Positions 15,384 through 24,144 of a stretch of DNA of 64,000 nucleotides are shown in pieces. The stretch lies in assembly GCA_050247135.1 (NCBI GenBank), contig JBFWUT010000001.1, forward strand, positions 124,001 to 188,000, given 5' to 3'. Both the position numbers and the translations under genes were made by a program. A model generated the notes under the pieces. That model saw nothing but the letters and a program-made list of their open reading frames with translations, did no database searches and was not told the origin of the DNA. Source of the DNA: Berkiella sp050247135. GTDB taxonomy: Bacteria; Pseudomonadota; Gammaproteobacteria; Berkiellales; Berkiellaceae. How positions within the stretch are numbered: the first letter of the stretch is position 1; each line of letters opens with the position of its first letter.

Positions 15384-17657
15384 ATGTTGAGCAAAGAACT
15401 AGAAACGACGCTCAACCTTGCATTTAAGGAAGCCAGGGACAAGCGTCATGAATTCATGACGGTTGAGCACTTGCTCTTAGCATTGCTTGACAACTCTGCT
15501 GCTTCTAATGTGCTACGTTCGTGCGGTGCAGACGTTGAGCGATTGCGCCAAGATTTACAAACTTTTGTTGATGAAACAACGCCATTAATTCCCCAAGCAG
15601 AAGCGCACCGGGAAACCCAGCCAACATTGGGTTTTCAACGGGTGCTACAACGGGCTGTTTTCCACGTACAGTCCGCTGGCAAAGAGGAAGTGACAGGCGC
15701 AAATGTGTTGGCTGCTATTTTCAGTGAGCAAGAAAGCCAAGCCGTTTATTTCTTAAAACAAGAGAATATTACCCGTTTAGATGTGGTTAACTTCATTTCC
15801 CATGGGATCTCTAAAGTGGAAGAGCCCAGAGAGATGGATGAGCCAGACATGGAGCAACCTCTTGAGCAAGAAAGTGGCCATGAAACCGTAGCCAAGAGTC
15901 CATTAGAAAGCTATGCCATCAATTTAAATTTACTAGCAAAGCAAGGCAAAATTGATCCCTTAATTGGGCGCTCTAGCGAACTTGAACGGACCGTGCAAAT
16001 TCTTTGCCGTCGCCGTAAAAACAATCCACTTTATGTGGGTGAAGCTGGCGTCGGTAAAACGGCAATTGCTGAAGGTTTGGCAAAAGCCATTGTGGAAGGT
16101 AAAGTGCCTAAAGCCTTGCATCATTGCACGGTCTACTCACTTGACTTAGGATCCTTGCTTGCGGGTACCAAATACCGGGGTGATTTTGAAAAACGCTTTA
16201 AATCGTTATTGTTGCACTTAAAGCGAGATTCCGGTGCCGTTTTATTTATCGATGAGATCCACACCATTATTGGTGCAGGGGCTGCATCAGGCGGTGTCAT
16301 GGATGCTTCAAACTTAATTAAACCGATGTTGGCAACAGGCGAACTACGCTGCATTGGTTCGACTACCTATCAGGAATATAGAGGGATCTTTGAAAAAGAT
16401 CGCGCTCTAGCTAGACGTTTCCAAAAAATTGATATCAAAGAGCCGTCGATAGAAGAAACCATTCGGATCTTAAAAGGGATCAAAACCCATTTTGAACAAC
16501 ATCACCAAATCCGTTATACCGGTGCTGCATTGCGAGCAGCCGCGGAATTGGCTGGGCGTTATATTCAAGACCGGTTCCTCCCTGATAAAGCCATCGATGT
16601 GGTGGATGAAGCCGGTGCCTACCAACGCTTAATGCCCGAACGTCGTCGTAAGAAGGTGATTGGGGTGAAAGAAGTTGAGGCTATCGTTGCGCGCATGGCC
16701 AGAATACCCTCTAAAACCGTCTCTCTTTCCGATAAGACGCTTTTAGGGAATCTATATGAAGAGTTAAGTGGCAAAGTGTTTGGGCAAGACAAAGCGATTG
16801 CTGTGCTGTCTGCTGCCATCAAGATGGGTCGTTCTGGATTAGGTGATCCGGAAAAGCCAGTAGGGTGTTTCTTATTTGCAGGACCGACAGGGGTCGGCAA
16901 AACCGAAGTGTCTAAGCAACTGGCAAAGAGTCTGGGAGTTGAACTGATCCGTTTCGATATGTCCGAATATATGGAAAGCCACACCGTTTCCCGTTTGATT
17001 GGTGCGCCTCCAGGGTATGTTGGTTATGATCACGGTGGGTTATTAACCGAAGCCGTAACGAAGAACCCTCACTCTGTCGTGTTGTTGGATGAAATTGAAA
17101 AGGCCCATCCGGATGTTTTCAACTTGCTGTTGCAAGTCATGGATCATGGTTCCTTAACGGATACCAACGGACGTAAAGCCGATTTTCGTCATGTCACCCT
17201 GATTATGACGACAAATGCGGGTGCAGCTCTCATGGAACGAACCTCTATTGGCTTTAAAGAGCAATCTCACCAAGCTGATGGCATGGGCGCAATCCAAAAA
17301 GCCTTTACGCCTGAGTTTCGTAATCGCCTCGACGCCATTATTCAATTTGAATCTTTGAGCGAAGAAACGATTACCAAAGTTGTAGATAAATTCTTATCGG
17401 AATTAGAAAAACGTCTTGCGGACAAGGAAGTGACCTTTGCCGCTGACGAAGCCGCTCGCAAATGGTTATGCGAAAAGGGCTACGACAAGAAAATGGGCGC
17501 AAGGCCGATGGCAAGGTTAATCCAAGAGCATCTCAAGAAGCCCCTTGCGGACGAGCTGTTGTTTGGCAAACTTTCCATGGGCGGGCATGTTGAAGTGACT
17601 GCCGATGCGCAAGGGATCCATGTGACTGTGGAGGAAGCCAGTAAAGAGGTAGATTAA
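15384..17657 (+). CDS. clpA: ATP-dependent Clp protease ATP-binding subunit ClpA
   Basis: 757 aa, matching E. coli ClpA (758). It is the unfoldase of the ClpAP protease. The double Clp-N domain (about residues 1-145) includes HEFMTVEHLLLALLDN. The first AAA+ module has Walker A GEAGVGKTAIAEGLA and Walker B VLFIDEIHTIIGAG. The second has GPTGVGKTEVSKQLA and VVLLDEIEKAHPDVF. A strong AGGAGG precedes the ATG by 8 bases. The stop codon overlaps the infA stop from the other strand in a TTAA palindrome. Confidence 0.98.
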   Translation: MLSKELETTLNLAFKEARDKRHEFMTVEHLLLALLDNSAASNVLRSCGADVERLRQDLQTFVDETTPLIPQAEAHRETQPTLGFQRVLQRAVFHVQSAGKEEVTGANVLAAIFSEQESQAVYFLKQENITRLDVVNFISHGISKVEEPREMDEPDMEQPLEQESGHETVAKSPLESYAINLNLLAKQGKIDPLIGRSSELERTVQILCRRRKNNPLYVGEAGVGKTAIAEGLAKAIVEGKVPKALHHCTVYSLDLGSLLAGTKYRGDFEKRFKSLLLHLKRDSGAVLFIDEIHTIIGAGAASGGVMDASNLIKPMLATGELRCIGSTTYQEYRGIFEKDRALARRFQKIDIKEPSIEETIRILKGIKTHFEQHHQIRYTGAALRAAAELAGRYIQDRFLPDKAIDVVDEAGAYQRLMPERRRKKVIGVKEVEAIVARMARIPSKTVSLSDKTLLGNLYEELSGKVFGQDKAIAVLSAAIKMGRSGLGDPEKPVGCFLFAGPTGVGKTEVSKQLAKSLGVELIRFDMSEYMESHTVSRLIGAPPGYVGYDHGGLLTEAVTKNPHSVVLLDEIEKAHPDVFNLLLQVMDHGSLTDTNGRKADFRHVTLIMTTNAGAALMERTSIGFKEQSHQADGMGAIQKAFTPEFRNRLDAIIQFESLSEETITKVVDKFLSELEKRLADKEVTFAADEAARKWLCEKGYDKKMGARPMARLIQEHLKKPLADELLFGKLSMGGHVEVTADAQGIHVTVEEASKEVD

Positions 17658-17965
17658 TCTTCCTCTTTATTGAGCATATCTTTGCTGATCACTTCGGTGC
17701 TAGCAATTTCTTTGTCCTTATCTTTGCCTTTATCATCTGGCTTTCCGTCACGATTACGGAAAATAATGCGGCCTTTAGTAAGGTCATAGGGTGTCAATTG
17801 CACCGTGACGCGGTCGCCCGTGAGGATTCGGATGTAGTTTTTACGCATTCTGCCTGAAATATGCGCAGTTACGATGTGCTTGTTATCGAGTTCAACTCTA
17901 AACATGGTATTCGGTAAAGTTTCGGTTACCGTTCCTTCCATTTCGATATGATCTTCTTTGGCCAT
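17654..17965 (-). CDS. infA: Translation initiation factor IF-1 with C-terminal extension
   Basis: 103 aa, compared with 72 in most bacteria. Residues 1-72 form the S1/OB fold of IF-1 (MEGTVTETLPNTMFRVELDN, HISGRMRKNYIRILTGDRV, YDLTKGRIIFRNRD). The last 30 or so residues are a charged, presumably disordered tail rich in Lys, Asp and Glu. IF-1 binds the A site of the 30S subunit and works with IF-2 and IF-3. It keeps the conserved place between clpA and aat. The tail is unusual and may be lineage-specific. Confidence 0.95.
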   Translation of the reverse strand: MAKEDHIEMEGTVTETLPNTMFRVELDNKHIVTAHISGRMRKNYIRILTGDRVTVQLTPYDLTKGRIIFRNRDGKPDDKGKDKDKEIASTEVISKDMLNKEED

Positions 17966-18018
17966 GGATCTCCCCTAATTGGAATAATTGCTTTCGCGCC
18001 ACATCCTACCAAATTACG

Positions 18019-18708
18019 CTAACTAGGGTCTAGGTGCCAATTTGGAATTTTGTCTTCAAACTTACTGTTGATTCTCAGCAATTCAAGGAATTGCTGACGT
18101 GGGATCAAGGTTGCACCCATGCTCATGAGATGTGCTGAGGCAACTTGGCAGTCAATCAGGCTAAAACCCCAGCGGCGAAGCTGTTTTACTAACGCCACTA
18201 GCGCCACTTTGGAAGCATTGGGTTTAAGGCTAAACATCGATTCACCATAAAAGATCCGGCCTAGTACGACTCCATACAACCCGCCGACGAGCTGATTATT
18301 TTCGTACACTTCGATGGAGTGGGCGTAGCCTTGTTGATGCAAAACAAGGTAGGCAGCTTGCATATTTTGGTTAAGCCAAGTGCCCTCATCTCTGGCACAA
18401 CCCTTGAGGACTGCTGCAAAATTTTCGTCGGTTTTGATGGTAAAAAGATTTTTATGAAGGGTTTTTTGTAAACTTTTTGAAATATGCAGGGAGTCTAAAA
18501 AAATCACAGTACGAGGATCGGGGCTCCACCACAGTATGGGCTCTTTGTCGTACCAGGGGAAAATACCCATACGATAAGCGCTCAAAAGACGCAAAGGGCT
18601 CAGATCCCCCCCTATGGCAAGCAAACCGTCTGGCTCTGACAATGCCAGAGCCGGATCGGGGAAATCAATAGTCTCATTGTTCAGCCAGTAAGGTGCTTGT
18701 GTGCTTAT
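18019..18708 (-). CDS. aat: Leucyl/phenylalanyl-tRNA--protein transferase, probably using a non-ATG start
   Basis: Aat attaches Leu or Phe to the N-terminus of proteins beginning with Lys or Arg, making N-degrons for ClpS-ClpAP. Core motifs are EPDGLLAIGGDLSPLRLL, GIFPWY, WWSPDPR, FYGESMFS and DCQVASAHLMSMGA. The first ATG-like codon conventionally callable is a TTG at 18642, but homology continues upstream through YWLNNETIDFPDPALAL. That segment contains no ATG or GTG. An ATA at 18708 overlaps the trxB stop (ATAA) and would give 229 aa, near the 234 of E. coli. In-frame CTG (18684) and ATT (18669) are other candidates. The start is therefore proposed, not proven. Confidence 0.9.
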   Translation of the reverse strand: MSTQAPYWLNNETIDFPDPALALSEPDGLLAIGGDLSPLRLLSAYRMGIFPWYDKEPILWWSPDPRTVIFLDSLHISKSLQKTLHKNLFTIKTDENFAAVLKGCARDEGTWLNQNMQAAYLVLHQQGYAHSIEVYENNQLVGGLYGVVLGRIFYGESMFSLKPNASKVALVALVKQLRRWGFSLIDCQVASAHLMSMGATLIPRQQFLELLRINSKFEDKIPNWHLDPS

Positions 18709-19658
18709 GAGCTTAGTCCATCCAAATATTTTTCAGCGTCTAGTGCAGCCATGCAGCCCGTTCCTGCTGAGGTGACGGCTTGTCGATAAACATGATCAGC
18801 CACATCGCCCGCAGCAAAAACACCCGGGATACTGGTGGCAGTAGCGTTACCCGCTAAACCTGTATTCACAATAATATAGCCGTCTTTCATGGCAAGTTGG
18901 TTTTCAAATATTTGTGTATTGGGGGTGTGACCAATCGCAATGAATACGCCATCCAGTGAGAGGGTTTCGGTGCTCGGATTTTGGACGTGCTTGAGACGCA
19001 AGCCGGAAACGCCGTTAGCATCTCCTAAGACTTCATCAACCGTGTGGTCCCACAGCAATGAGATATTACCGCTTTGTGCCTTTTCAAAAAGCTTTTGTTG
19101 CAACATTTTTTCAGCACGCAGACTATTGCGGCGGTGTACCAGAGTCACTGATGAGGCAATATTGGAAAGATAGAGTGCTTCTTCAACAGCAGTATTGCCG
19201 CCGCCAATCACCGCAACGGGTTTGCCTTTATAGAAAAAACCATCACAGGTGGCACATGCAGAGACCCCTTTGCCCATATAGGCTTGCTCTGAGGGGAGCC
19301 CAAGATAACGTGCTGAGGCCCCAGTCGCAATGATGAGGGCATCGCAAGTGTATTCATCGCCAGAATCGCCCTTCAGGGTGAAAGGGGCCTTTTTGAGATC
19401 ACAACTTAGGATATGATCAAAAATGATTTCTGCTTCAAAACGGGCAGCATGCTCTTCCATGCGTTGCATGAGGGCAGGACCTTGTAATCCTTCAACGTCA
19501 CCAGGCCAATTATCGACATCAGTAGTGGTGGTGAGTTGCCCTCCTTTTTGCATTCCGGTAATGATGACGGGTTTGAGATTTGCCCTAGCTGCATAAATTG
19601 CAGCAGTATAACCGGCAGGACCCGAACCCAGAATAATTAGACGATGATGTTTTGGCAT
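18705..19658 (-). CDS. trxB: Thioredoxin reductase
   Basis: 317 aa. It transfers electrons from NADPH through FAD to thioredoxin. The FAD-binding LGSGPAGYTAAIYAARA is at the N-terminus, the redox-active dithiol is CATCDGFF, the NADPH-binding motif is VIGGGNTAVEEALYLS, and the C-terminal FAD contact is IPGVFAAGDVADHVYRQAVT. It lies directly upstream of aat on the same strand and its stop overlaps the likely aat start, so the two are probably translationally coupled. Confidence 0.97.
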   Translation of the reverse strand: MPKHHRLIILGSGPAGYTAAIYAARANLKPVIITGMQKGGQLTTTTDVDNWPGDVEGLQGPALMQRMEEHAARFEAEIIFDHILSCDLKKAPFTLKGDSGDEYTCDALIIATGASARYLGLPSEQAYMGKGVSACATCDGFFYKGKPVAVIGGGNTAVEEALYLSNIASSVTLVHRRNSLRAEKMLQQKLFEKAQSGNISLLWDHTVDEVLGDANGVSGLRLKHVQNPSTETLSLDGVFIAIGHTPNTQIFENQLAMKDGYIIVNTGLAGNATATSIPGVFAAGDVADHVYRQAVTSAGTGCMAALDAEKYLDGLSS

Positions 19659-19772
19659 AACTCAATCTCTTTAAACTCTTCACTCTCAAGGGGTTCGAGT
19701 ATACATTACGCAGAGTCTGCTAAAAAGTCATGCTACACTAATAGGCAAAATCTAGAATAAAGACGAATAAGA

Positions 19773-22205
19773 ATGAAGCAAGCCACCACACGCAACAACG
19801 AGGCCAACTTAGCAGTGCTAACGCTGCAAGTGAATAAACGCATGCGCGAAGGTGCTTTTATTCTGCTTTGTTCATTTGGGATTTATCTGTTAATCGCACT
19901 TTTTACCTATCACGATGGTGATTCAGCATGGTCGCATTCAGGTATGTCTAATGACATTCGTAATGCGGCGGGTAAAACTGGTGCATGGTTTTCGGATGTG
20001 CTGTTTTCGCTTTTTGGGTACATGGCTTATATTTTTCCCTTCACGCTAGCGATATCTGGCTTATTTGTTTATCGCGATCTGCCACAAAAAGTAGAATCAA
20101 ACCCTTTAATTTGGTCGGTTCGCTCACTCGGGTTATTAGTAGCCTTGGCGGCCAGTTGCGGCTTAATTGCGCTGCATGTTTCTAAGCTTGCTACCTTGCC
20201 GATGAGCACGGGGGGGCTGTTAGGGGCTGCTGTAAAAGCTATGACAGTGACCTACTTAAGCCCGATTGGCGCGACTATTATTTTATTTGCGCTGTTACTC
20301 TCCGGGCTGACGCTATTTACGGGCGTGTCTTGGCTAAACATGCTAGAGGTCATTGGCCATTATACCTTGGTCTTGCTGGGTAAATTGGGGAGCTATGTAC
20401 CAGGGTTATTACAAAAAGGCCAGGAGCAGGTCAGCCAATTCAAGTTGCCTGCGTTACCCGATTTTTCAGACATGAATTTAAGCAGCGTGAAACCGGAAAA
20501 AGCAAAAGAAAAGAAAGTAGACAGTGATTTTCCTATCGACGATCCTTTGTTTGGTGAGGATGAAATTTTTGATGAGCCATTGCCTGAATTACGCCCCAAG
20601 AAAAAGAAAGTAGAGCTGAAGAAGCCCCGTGTGGTGGTGAAACCACGAACTAGCCAAGAAGCTTTTGTAGAGCCGGTTAGCTCTCACGGATCCCCTAAAC
20701 CGCCTAAACGACGTGAAGCCAGTAGCGATAGTTTGGCATTACCCCAACTGTCATTATTAGAAATGCCGGAAAAGTCGACCCGGCAGGGGTTCAGCTCGCA
20801 ACAGCGCCAAGATTTATCCCGTTTAGTGGAAACGCGATTATTGGAATTTGGAGTTGATGCCAAGGTGGTTGGCGTACTGCCGGGGCCTGTGATCACACGT
20901 TTCGAACTGGACTTAGCGGCTGGTATCAAAGTGAATAAAATTACGGGACTTGCCAAAGATTTAGCCCGTTCACTCTCGGTGGTAAGCGTGCGGGTGGTGG
21001 AAGTGATCCCAGGTAAGTCCGTAGTGGGACTTGAAATTCCTAATCCTAACCGGGAACTCGTTCGCTTAAAAGAAGTGTTAGAGGATCCTTCCTATCAAGA
21101 AGCCGAATCACCGATCACCTTGGCGCTCGGTAAAGATATTGCAGGACGGCCGGTTGCGGTTGATTTAGCGAAAATGCCGCACTTATTGGTTGCCGGGACC
21201 ACCGGCTCTGGTAAGTCTGTCGGTGTGAATGCCATGCTGCTCAGCATTTTGTATAAGTCTTCACCAGAAGATGTTCGCTTAATTATGATCGATCCGAAAA
21301 TGCTAGAGTTAGCGGTTTATGACAATATCCCGCATTTATTGACGCCGGTGGTCACGGATATGAAAGATGCTGCCAATGCTTTGCGTTGGTGTGTGGCAGA
21401 AATGGAGCGGCGCTATCAAGTCATGGCCGCAATTGGCGTGCGAAATTTAACTGGTTATAACCAAAAAGTGGTTGAGGCTGAAAAAGCGGGCAAACCCCTC
21501 CTCGATCCTTTCTGGCAGCCTATTAATGGTGAAAAACCCGACCCCTTAGAAAAGTTGCCCTATATTGTCGTTGTGGTAGATGAATTTGCCGACATGATGA
21601 TGGTAGTTGGCAAAAAAGTAGAAGAGCTGATTGCCAGAATTGCCCAGAAAGCCCGCGCTGCTGGTATTCATTTAATTTTAGCGACGCAGCGGCCCTCAGT
21701 AGACGTGATCACCGGTTTAATAAAAGCCAACATCCCAACCCGGATTGCGTTCCAAGTGTCATCGCGCATCGATTCCAGAACCATTATTGATCAATCGGGT
21801 GCAGAGCAGTTATTGGGACATGGGGACATGCTCTATTTACCCCCTGGGGTGGGCATTCCTCACCGTATTCATGGTGCTTTTGTGAGCGATGATGAAGTTC
21901 ATAAAGTCACGAATGAACTTAGAAAATTGGGGCAACCTACTTACATTGAAAGCGTGGTACAATCCAGTCAAAGTTCATCAACCTCCCCGTTGGATGGCGA
22001 ACTAGATGAGTTATATGACCAAGCGGTAATGATTGTCACCGAATCCCGCAAGGCATCAACTTCGCTAGTACAACGACGATTAAAAATTGGTTATAACCGT
22101 GCAGCACGTTTAATCGAGCAGATGGAAAGCGAAGGGGTTGTTAGCCATGTACTATCCAATGGCACCAGAGAAGTGCTCGCACCCGCACCCGTTGAAAGAG
22201 GTTAA
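19773..22205 (+). CDS. ftsK: DNA translocase FtsK
   Basis: 810 aa. FtsK pumps chromosomal DNA at the septum and activates XerCD at dif. The N-terminal third holds about four membrane helices (for example FILLCSFGIYLLIALFTY). A shortened charged linker follows (about residues 230-340; E. coli FtsK is 1329 aa because of a much longer linker). The motor has Walker A GTTGSGKSVGVNA and Walker B IVVVVDEFADMMMVV. The C-terminal gamma winged helix, LYDQAVMIVTESRKASTSLV to IEQMESEGVV, reads KOPS sites. lolA follows after one base, so the genes form an operon. Confidence 0.97.
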   Translation: MKQATTRNNEANLAVLTLQVNKRMREGAFILLCSFGIYLLIALFTYHDGDSAWSHSGMSNDIRNAAGKTGAWFSDVLFSLFGYMAYIFPFTLAISGLFVYRDLPQKVESNPLIWSVRSLGLLVALAASCGLIALHVSKLATLPMSTGGLLGAAVKAMTVTYLSPIGATIILFALLLSGLTLFTGVSWLNMLEVIGHYTLVLLGKLGSYVPGLLQKGQEQVSQFKLPALPDFSDMNLSSVKPEKAKEKKVDSDFPIDDPLFGEDEIFDEPLPELRPKKKKVELKKPRVVVKPRTSQEAFVEPVSSHGSPKPPKRREASSDSLALPQLSLLEMPEKSTRQGFSSQQRQDLSRLVETRLLEFGVDAKVVGVLPGPVITRFELDLAAGIKVNKITGLAKDLARSLSVVSVRVVEVIPGKSVVGLEIPNPNRELVRLKEVLEDPSYQEAESPITLALGKDIAGRPVAVDLAKMPHLLVAGTTGSGKSVGVNAMLLSILYKSSPEDVRLIMIDPKMLELAVYDNIPHLLTPVVTDMKDAANALRWCVAEMERRYQVMAAIGVRNLTGYNQKVVEAEKAGKPLLDPFWQPINGEKPDPLEKLPYIVVVVDEFADMMMVVGKKVEELIARIAQKARAAGIHLILATQRPSVDVITGLIKANIPTRIAFQVSSRIDSRTIIDQSGAEQLLGHGDMLYLPPGVGIPHRIHGAFVSDDEVHKVTNELRKLGQPTYIESVVQSSQSSSTSPLDGELDELYDQAVMIVTESRKASTSLVQRRLKIGYNRAARLIEQMESEGVVSHVLSNGTREVLAPAPVERG

Positions 22206-22206
22206 T

Positions 22207-22842
22207 ATGTTAAGAATAAGCAAAAGCGTTCTACTAACGCTAGGGCTTTGTTATGGCGCGCTGTTGAATGCAGCAACCGCTCCCGAACAATTAATGGCGA
22301 CGTTACATCATATCAATACATTTAAAGCTAATTTTGCACAAAACATTCAAAGTGCAGAAGGGGATAGGCTTTCAAAAACTAAAGGGCAGGTAGTCATTTC
22401 TCGTCCAGGTAAATTTTACTGGAAGGGCCAAAAACCTGATCAAATTCTGGTAGTTGCTGATGGTAAATTTGTTTGGACTTACGATGTGGATTTAGAGCAG
22501 GTCACAAAGCAAGATCTTAAACAAGCATTAATGAATTCTCCTGCCACCTTGTTAGCGGGCGATGCTTCAAAATTAAATGAAACCTTTGAAATTGATTATG
22601 CTAAAAAGTGTCCGGCTCAGAATACCTGCTATGAATTAAAGCCAAAGCAAAAGGATAGTGCTTTTTCAATCATTATGATTCGTTTTACCAATGATAAATT
22701 AAATGAAATACGTATGCGTGATCCCTTGGGTCAAAATGTCCGGACGGTTTTTTCACAAGTTGAAGTCAATCAAACAATTAATCGTAAATTGTTTGATTTT
22801 AAACCGCCTAAGGGTATTGATGTGATCCAAGCAGGGAACTAG
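22207..22842 (+). CDS. lolA: Outer-membrane lipoprotein carrier protein LolA
   Basis: 211 aa. LolA carries lipoproteins across the periplasm from LolCDE to LolB. The signal peptide is ISKSVLLTLGLCYGALLNA, with cleavage before ATAPEQL. The mature part has the LolA fold pattern: FKANFAQNI, GQVVISRPGKFYWKG, ILVVADGKFVWTYDVDLEQV and DPLGQNVRTVFSQVEVN. The ATG at 22207 is chosen because it begins the signal peptide and lies one base after the ftsK stop, with GAAAGAGG upstream. Confidence 0.95.
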   Translation: MLRISKSVLLTLGLCYGALLNAATAPEQLMATLHHINTFKANFAQNIQSAEGDRLSKTKGQVVISRPGKFYWKGQKPDQILVVADGKFVWTYDVDLEQVTKQDLKQALMNSPATLLAGDASKLNETFEIDYAKKCPAQNTCYELKPKQKDSAFSIIMIRFTNDKLNEIRMRDPLGQNVRTVFSQVEVNQTINRKLFDFKPPKGIDVIQAGN

Positions 22843-22848
22843 ACGCTT

Positions 22849-24141
22849 ATGGCTTTACCATTGGCGGCGCGGTTAAGGCCCAAAACCTTCGAACAATACA
22901 AAGGGCAAGAACATTTGGTGGGGGCTAACCGACCCTTGCGCTTAGCGATTGAGAAGGGAAATTTGCATTCGATGTTGTTTTGGGGCCCACCCGGCACGGG
23001 CAAAACAACGTTAGCTCAAATCATTGCTCATTCAACCAAGGCACATTTTTGTGCACTTTCAGCTGTGATGGCGGGTGTCAAAGACATTCGTGAAAAAGTG
23101 AATGAAGCCAAGTGTCGTCAAGTAAACGAACAACGTGAAACGATTTTATTTATTGATGAGATTCATCGTTTCAACAAAAGCCAACAAGACGCACTGCTAC
23201 CCTTTGTGGAAGATGGCACTGTTTACTTAATTGGCGCCACTACTGAGAATCCCTCTTTTCAGGTTAACCATGCGTTACTGTCACGTTGTCGAGTCTATGC
23301 CTTAAAAGCGCTTAGCGCCGATGCTTTACAACAAGTACTAACCGAAGCCTTGGCTGATGAAGAGTTGGGTTTAGTGAAATGGCAAGAATACATCACACCT
23401 CAAATGCAAGATAAGCTAGTGGCAGCCTCAGATGGAGATGCCAGACGTCTGTTGAACATCGTAGAGATTATTGCGCTGCGCTTTTTGGCGCAAGAAAACC
23501 CTCAAGCATTCACACTAGAGATGATTGAGGATGTCTTACAACAAGATTATCGCCATTTTGATAATCAAGGTGACATCTTTTATGAACAGATCTCGGCTTT
23601 ACATAAGTCAGTGCGGGGAAGTTCGCCAGATGGAGCTTTATACTGGCTATGTCGCATGTTAGATGGTGGCTGTGATCCTGCGTATATTGCCCGGCGCGTC
23701 GTGCGCATGGCCAGTGAAGATATTGGCAATGCCGATCCCAGAGGATTAGGGTTAGCGATGGATGCCTGGCAAGCGTTGGATCGTCTGGGTCATCCAGAAG
23801 GGGAGTTAGCCCTTGCACAAGCGGTGGTGTATCTGGCTTGTGCCCCCAAAAGTAATGCTGTGTATAGGGCATTTAATGAAATGATGGCTGATATCAAACG
23901 AGAACCCTCCTATGATGTTCCGACACATTTACGCAACGCTCCAACAACGTTAATGAAAAAATTAGGCTATGGTAAAGCCTATCGTTATGATCCTGATGAG
24001 CCTCAAGGCTTTGCCAAAGGTCAAACCTATTTTCCCGATGAGTTGGGTGAAAAGCGTTATTACTATCCCACTCAACAAGGTCTTGAAATTAAAATTGCTG
24101 AAAAATTACATTTCCTTCGTCCCCAAAAATCAGAGAGCTAG
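22849..24141 (+). CDS. rarA: Replication-associated recombination protein A (MgsA/RarA)
   Basis: 430 aa. This AAA+ ATPase acts at stalled forks. Walker A is GPPGTGKTTLAQIIA, and Walker B with its following conserved helix is LFIDEIHRFNKSQQDALLPF. ATTENPSFQVNHALLSRCRV carries sensor 1 and the arginine finger. The C-terminal tetramerisation domain includes HKSVRGSSPDGALYWLCRM and RMASEDIGNADPRGL. It sits between lolA and serS with gaps of 6 and 3 bases, exactly as in many gammaproteobacteria, so it is part of the ftsK-lolA-rarA-serS operon. Confidence 0.97.
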   Translation: MALPLAARLRPKTFEQYKGQEHLVGANRPLRLAIEKGNLHSMLFWGPPGTGKTTLAQIIAHSTKAHFCALSAVMAGVKDIREKVNEAKCRQVNEQRETILFIDEIHRFNKSQQDALLPFVEDGTVYLIGATTENPSFQVNHALLSRCRVYALKALSADALQQVLTEALADEELGLVKWQEYITPQMQDKLVAASDGDARRLLNIVEIIALRFLAQENPQAFTLEMIEDVLQQDYRHFDNQGDIFYEQISALHKSVRGSSPDGALYWLCRMLDGGCDPAYIARRVVRMASEDIGNADPRGLGLAMDAWQALDRLGHPEGELALAQAVVYLACAPKSNAVYRAFNEMMADIKREPSYDVPTHLRNAPTTLMKKLGYGKAYRYDPDEPQGFAKGQTYFPDELGEKRYYYPTQQGLEIKIAEKLHFLRPQKSES

Positions 24142-24144
24142 CCC

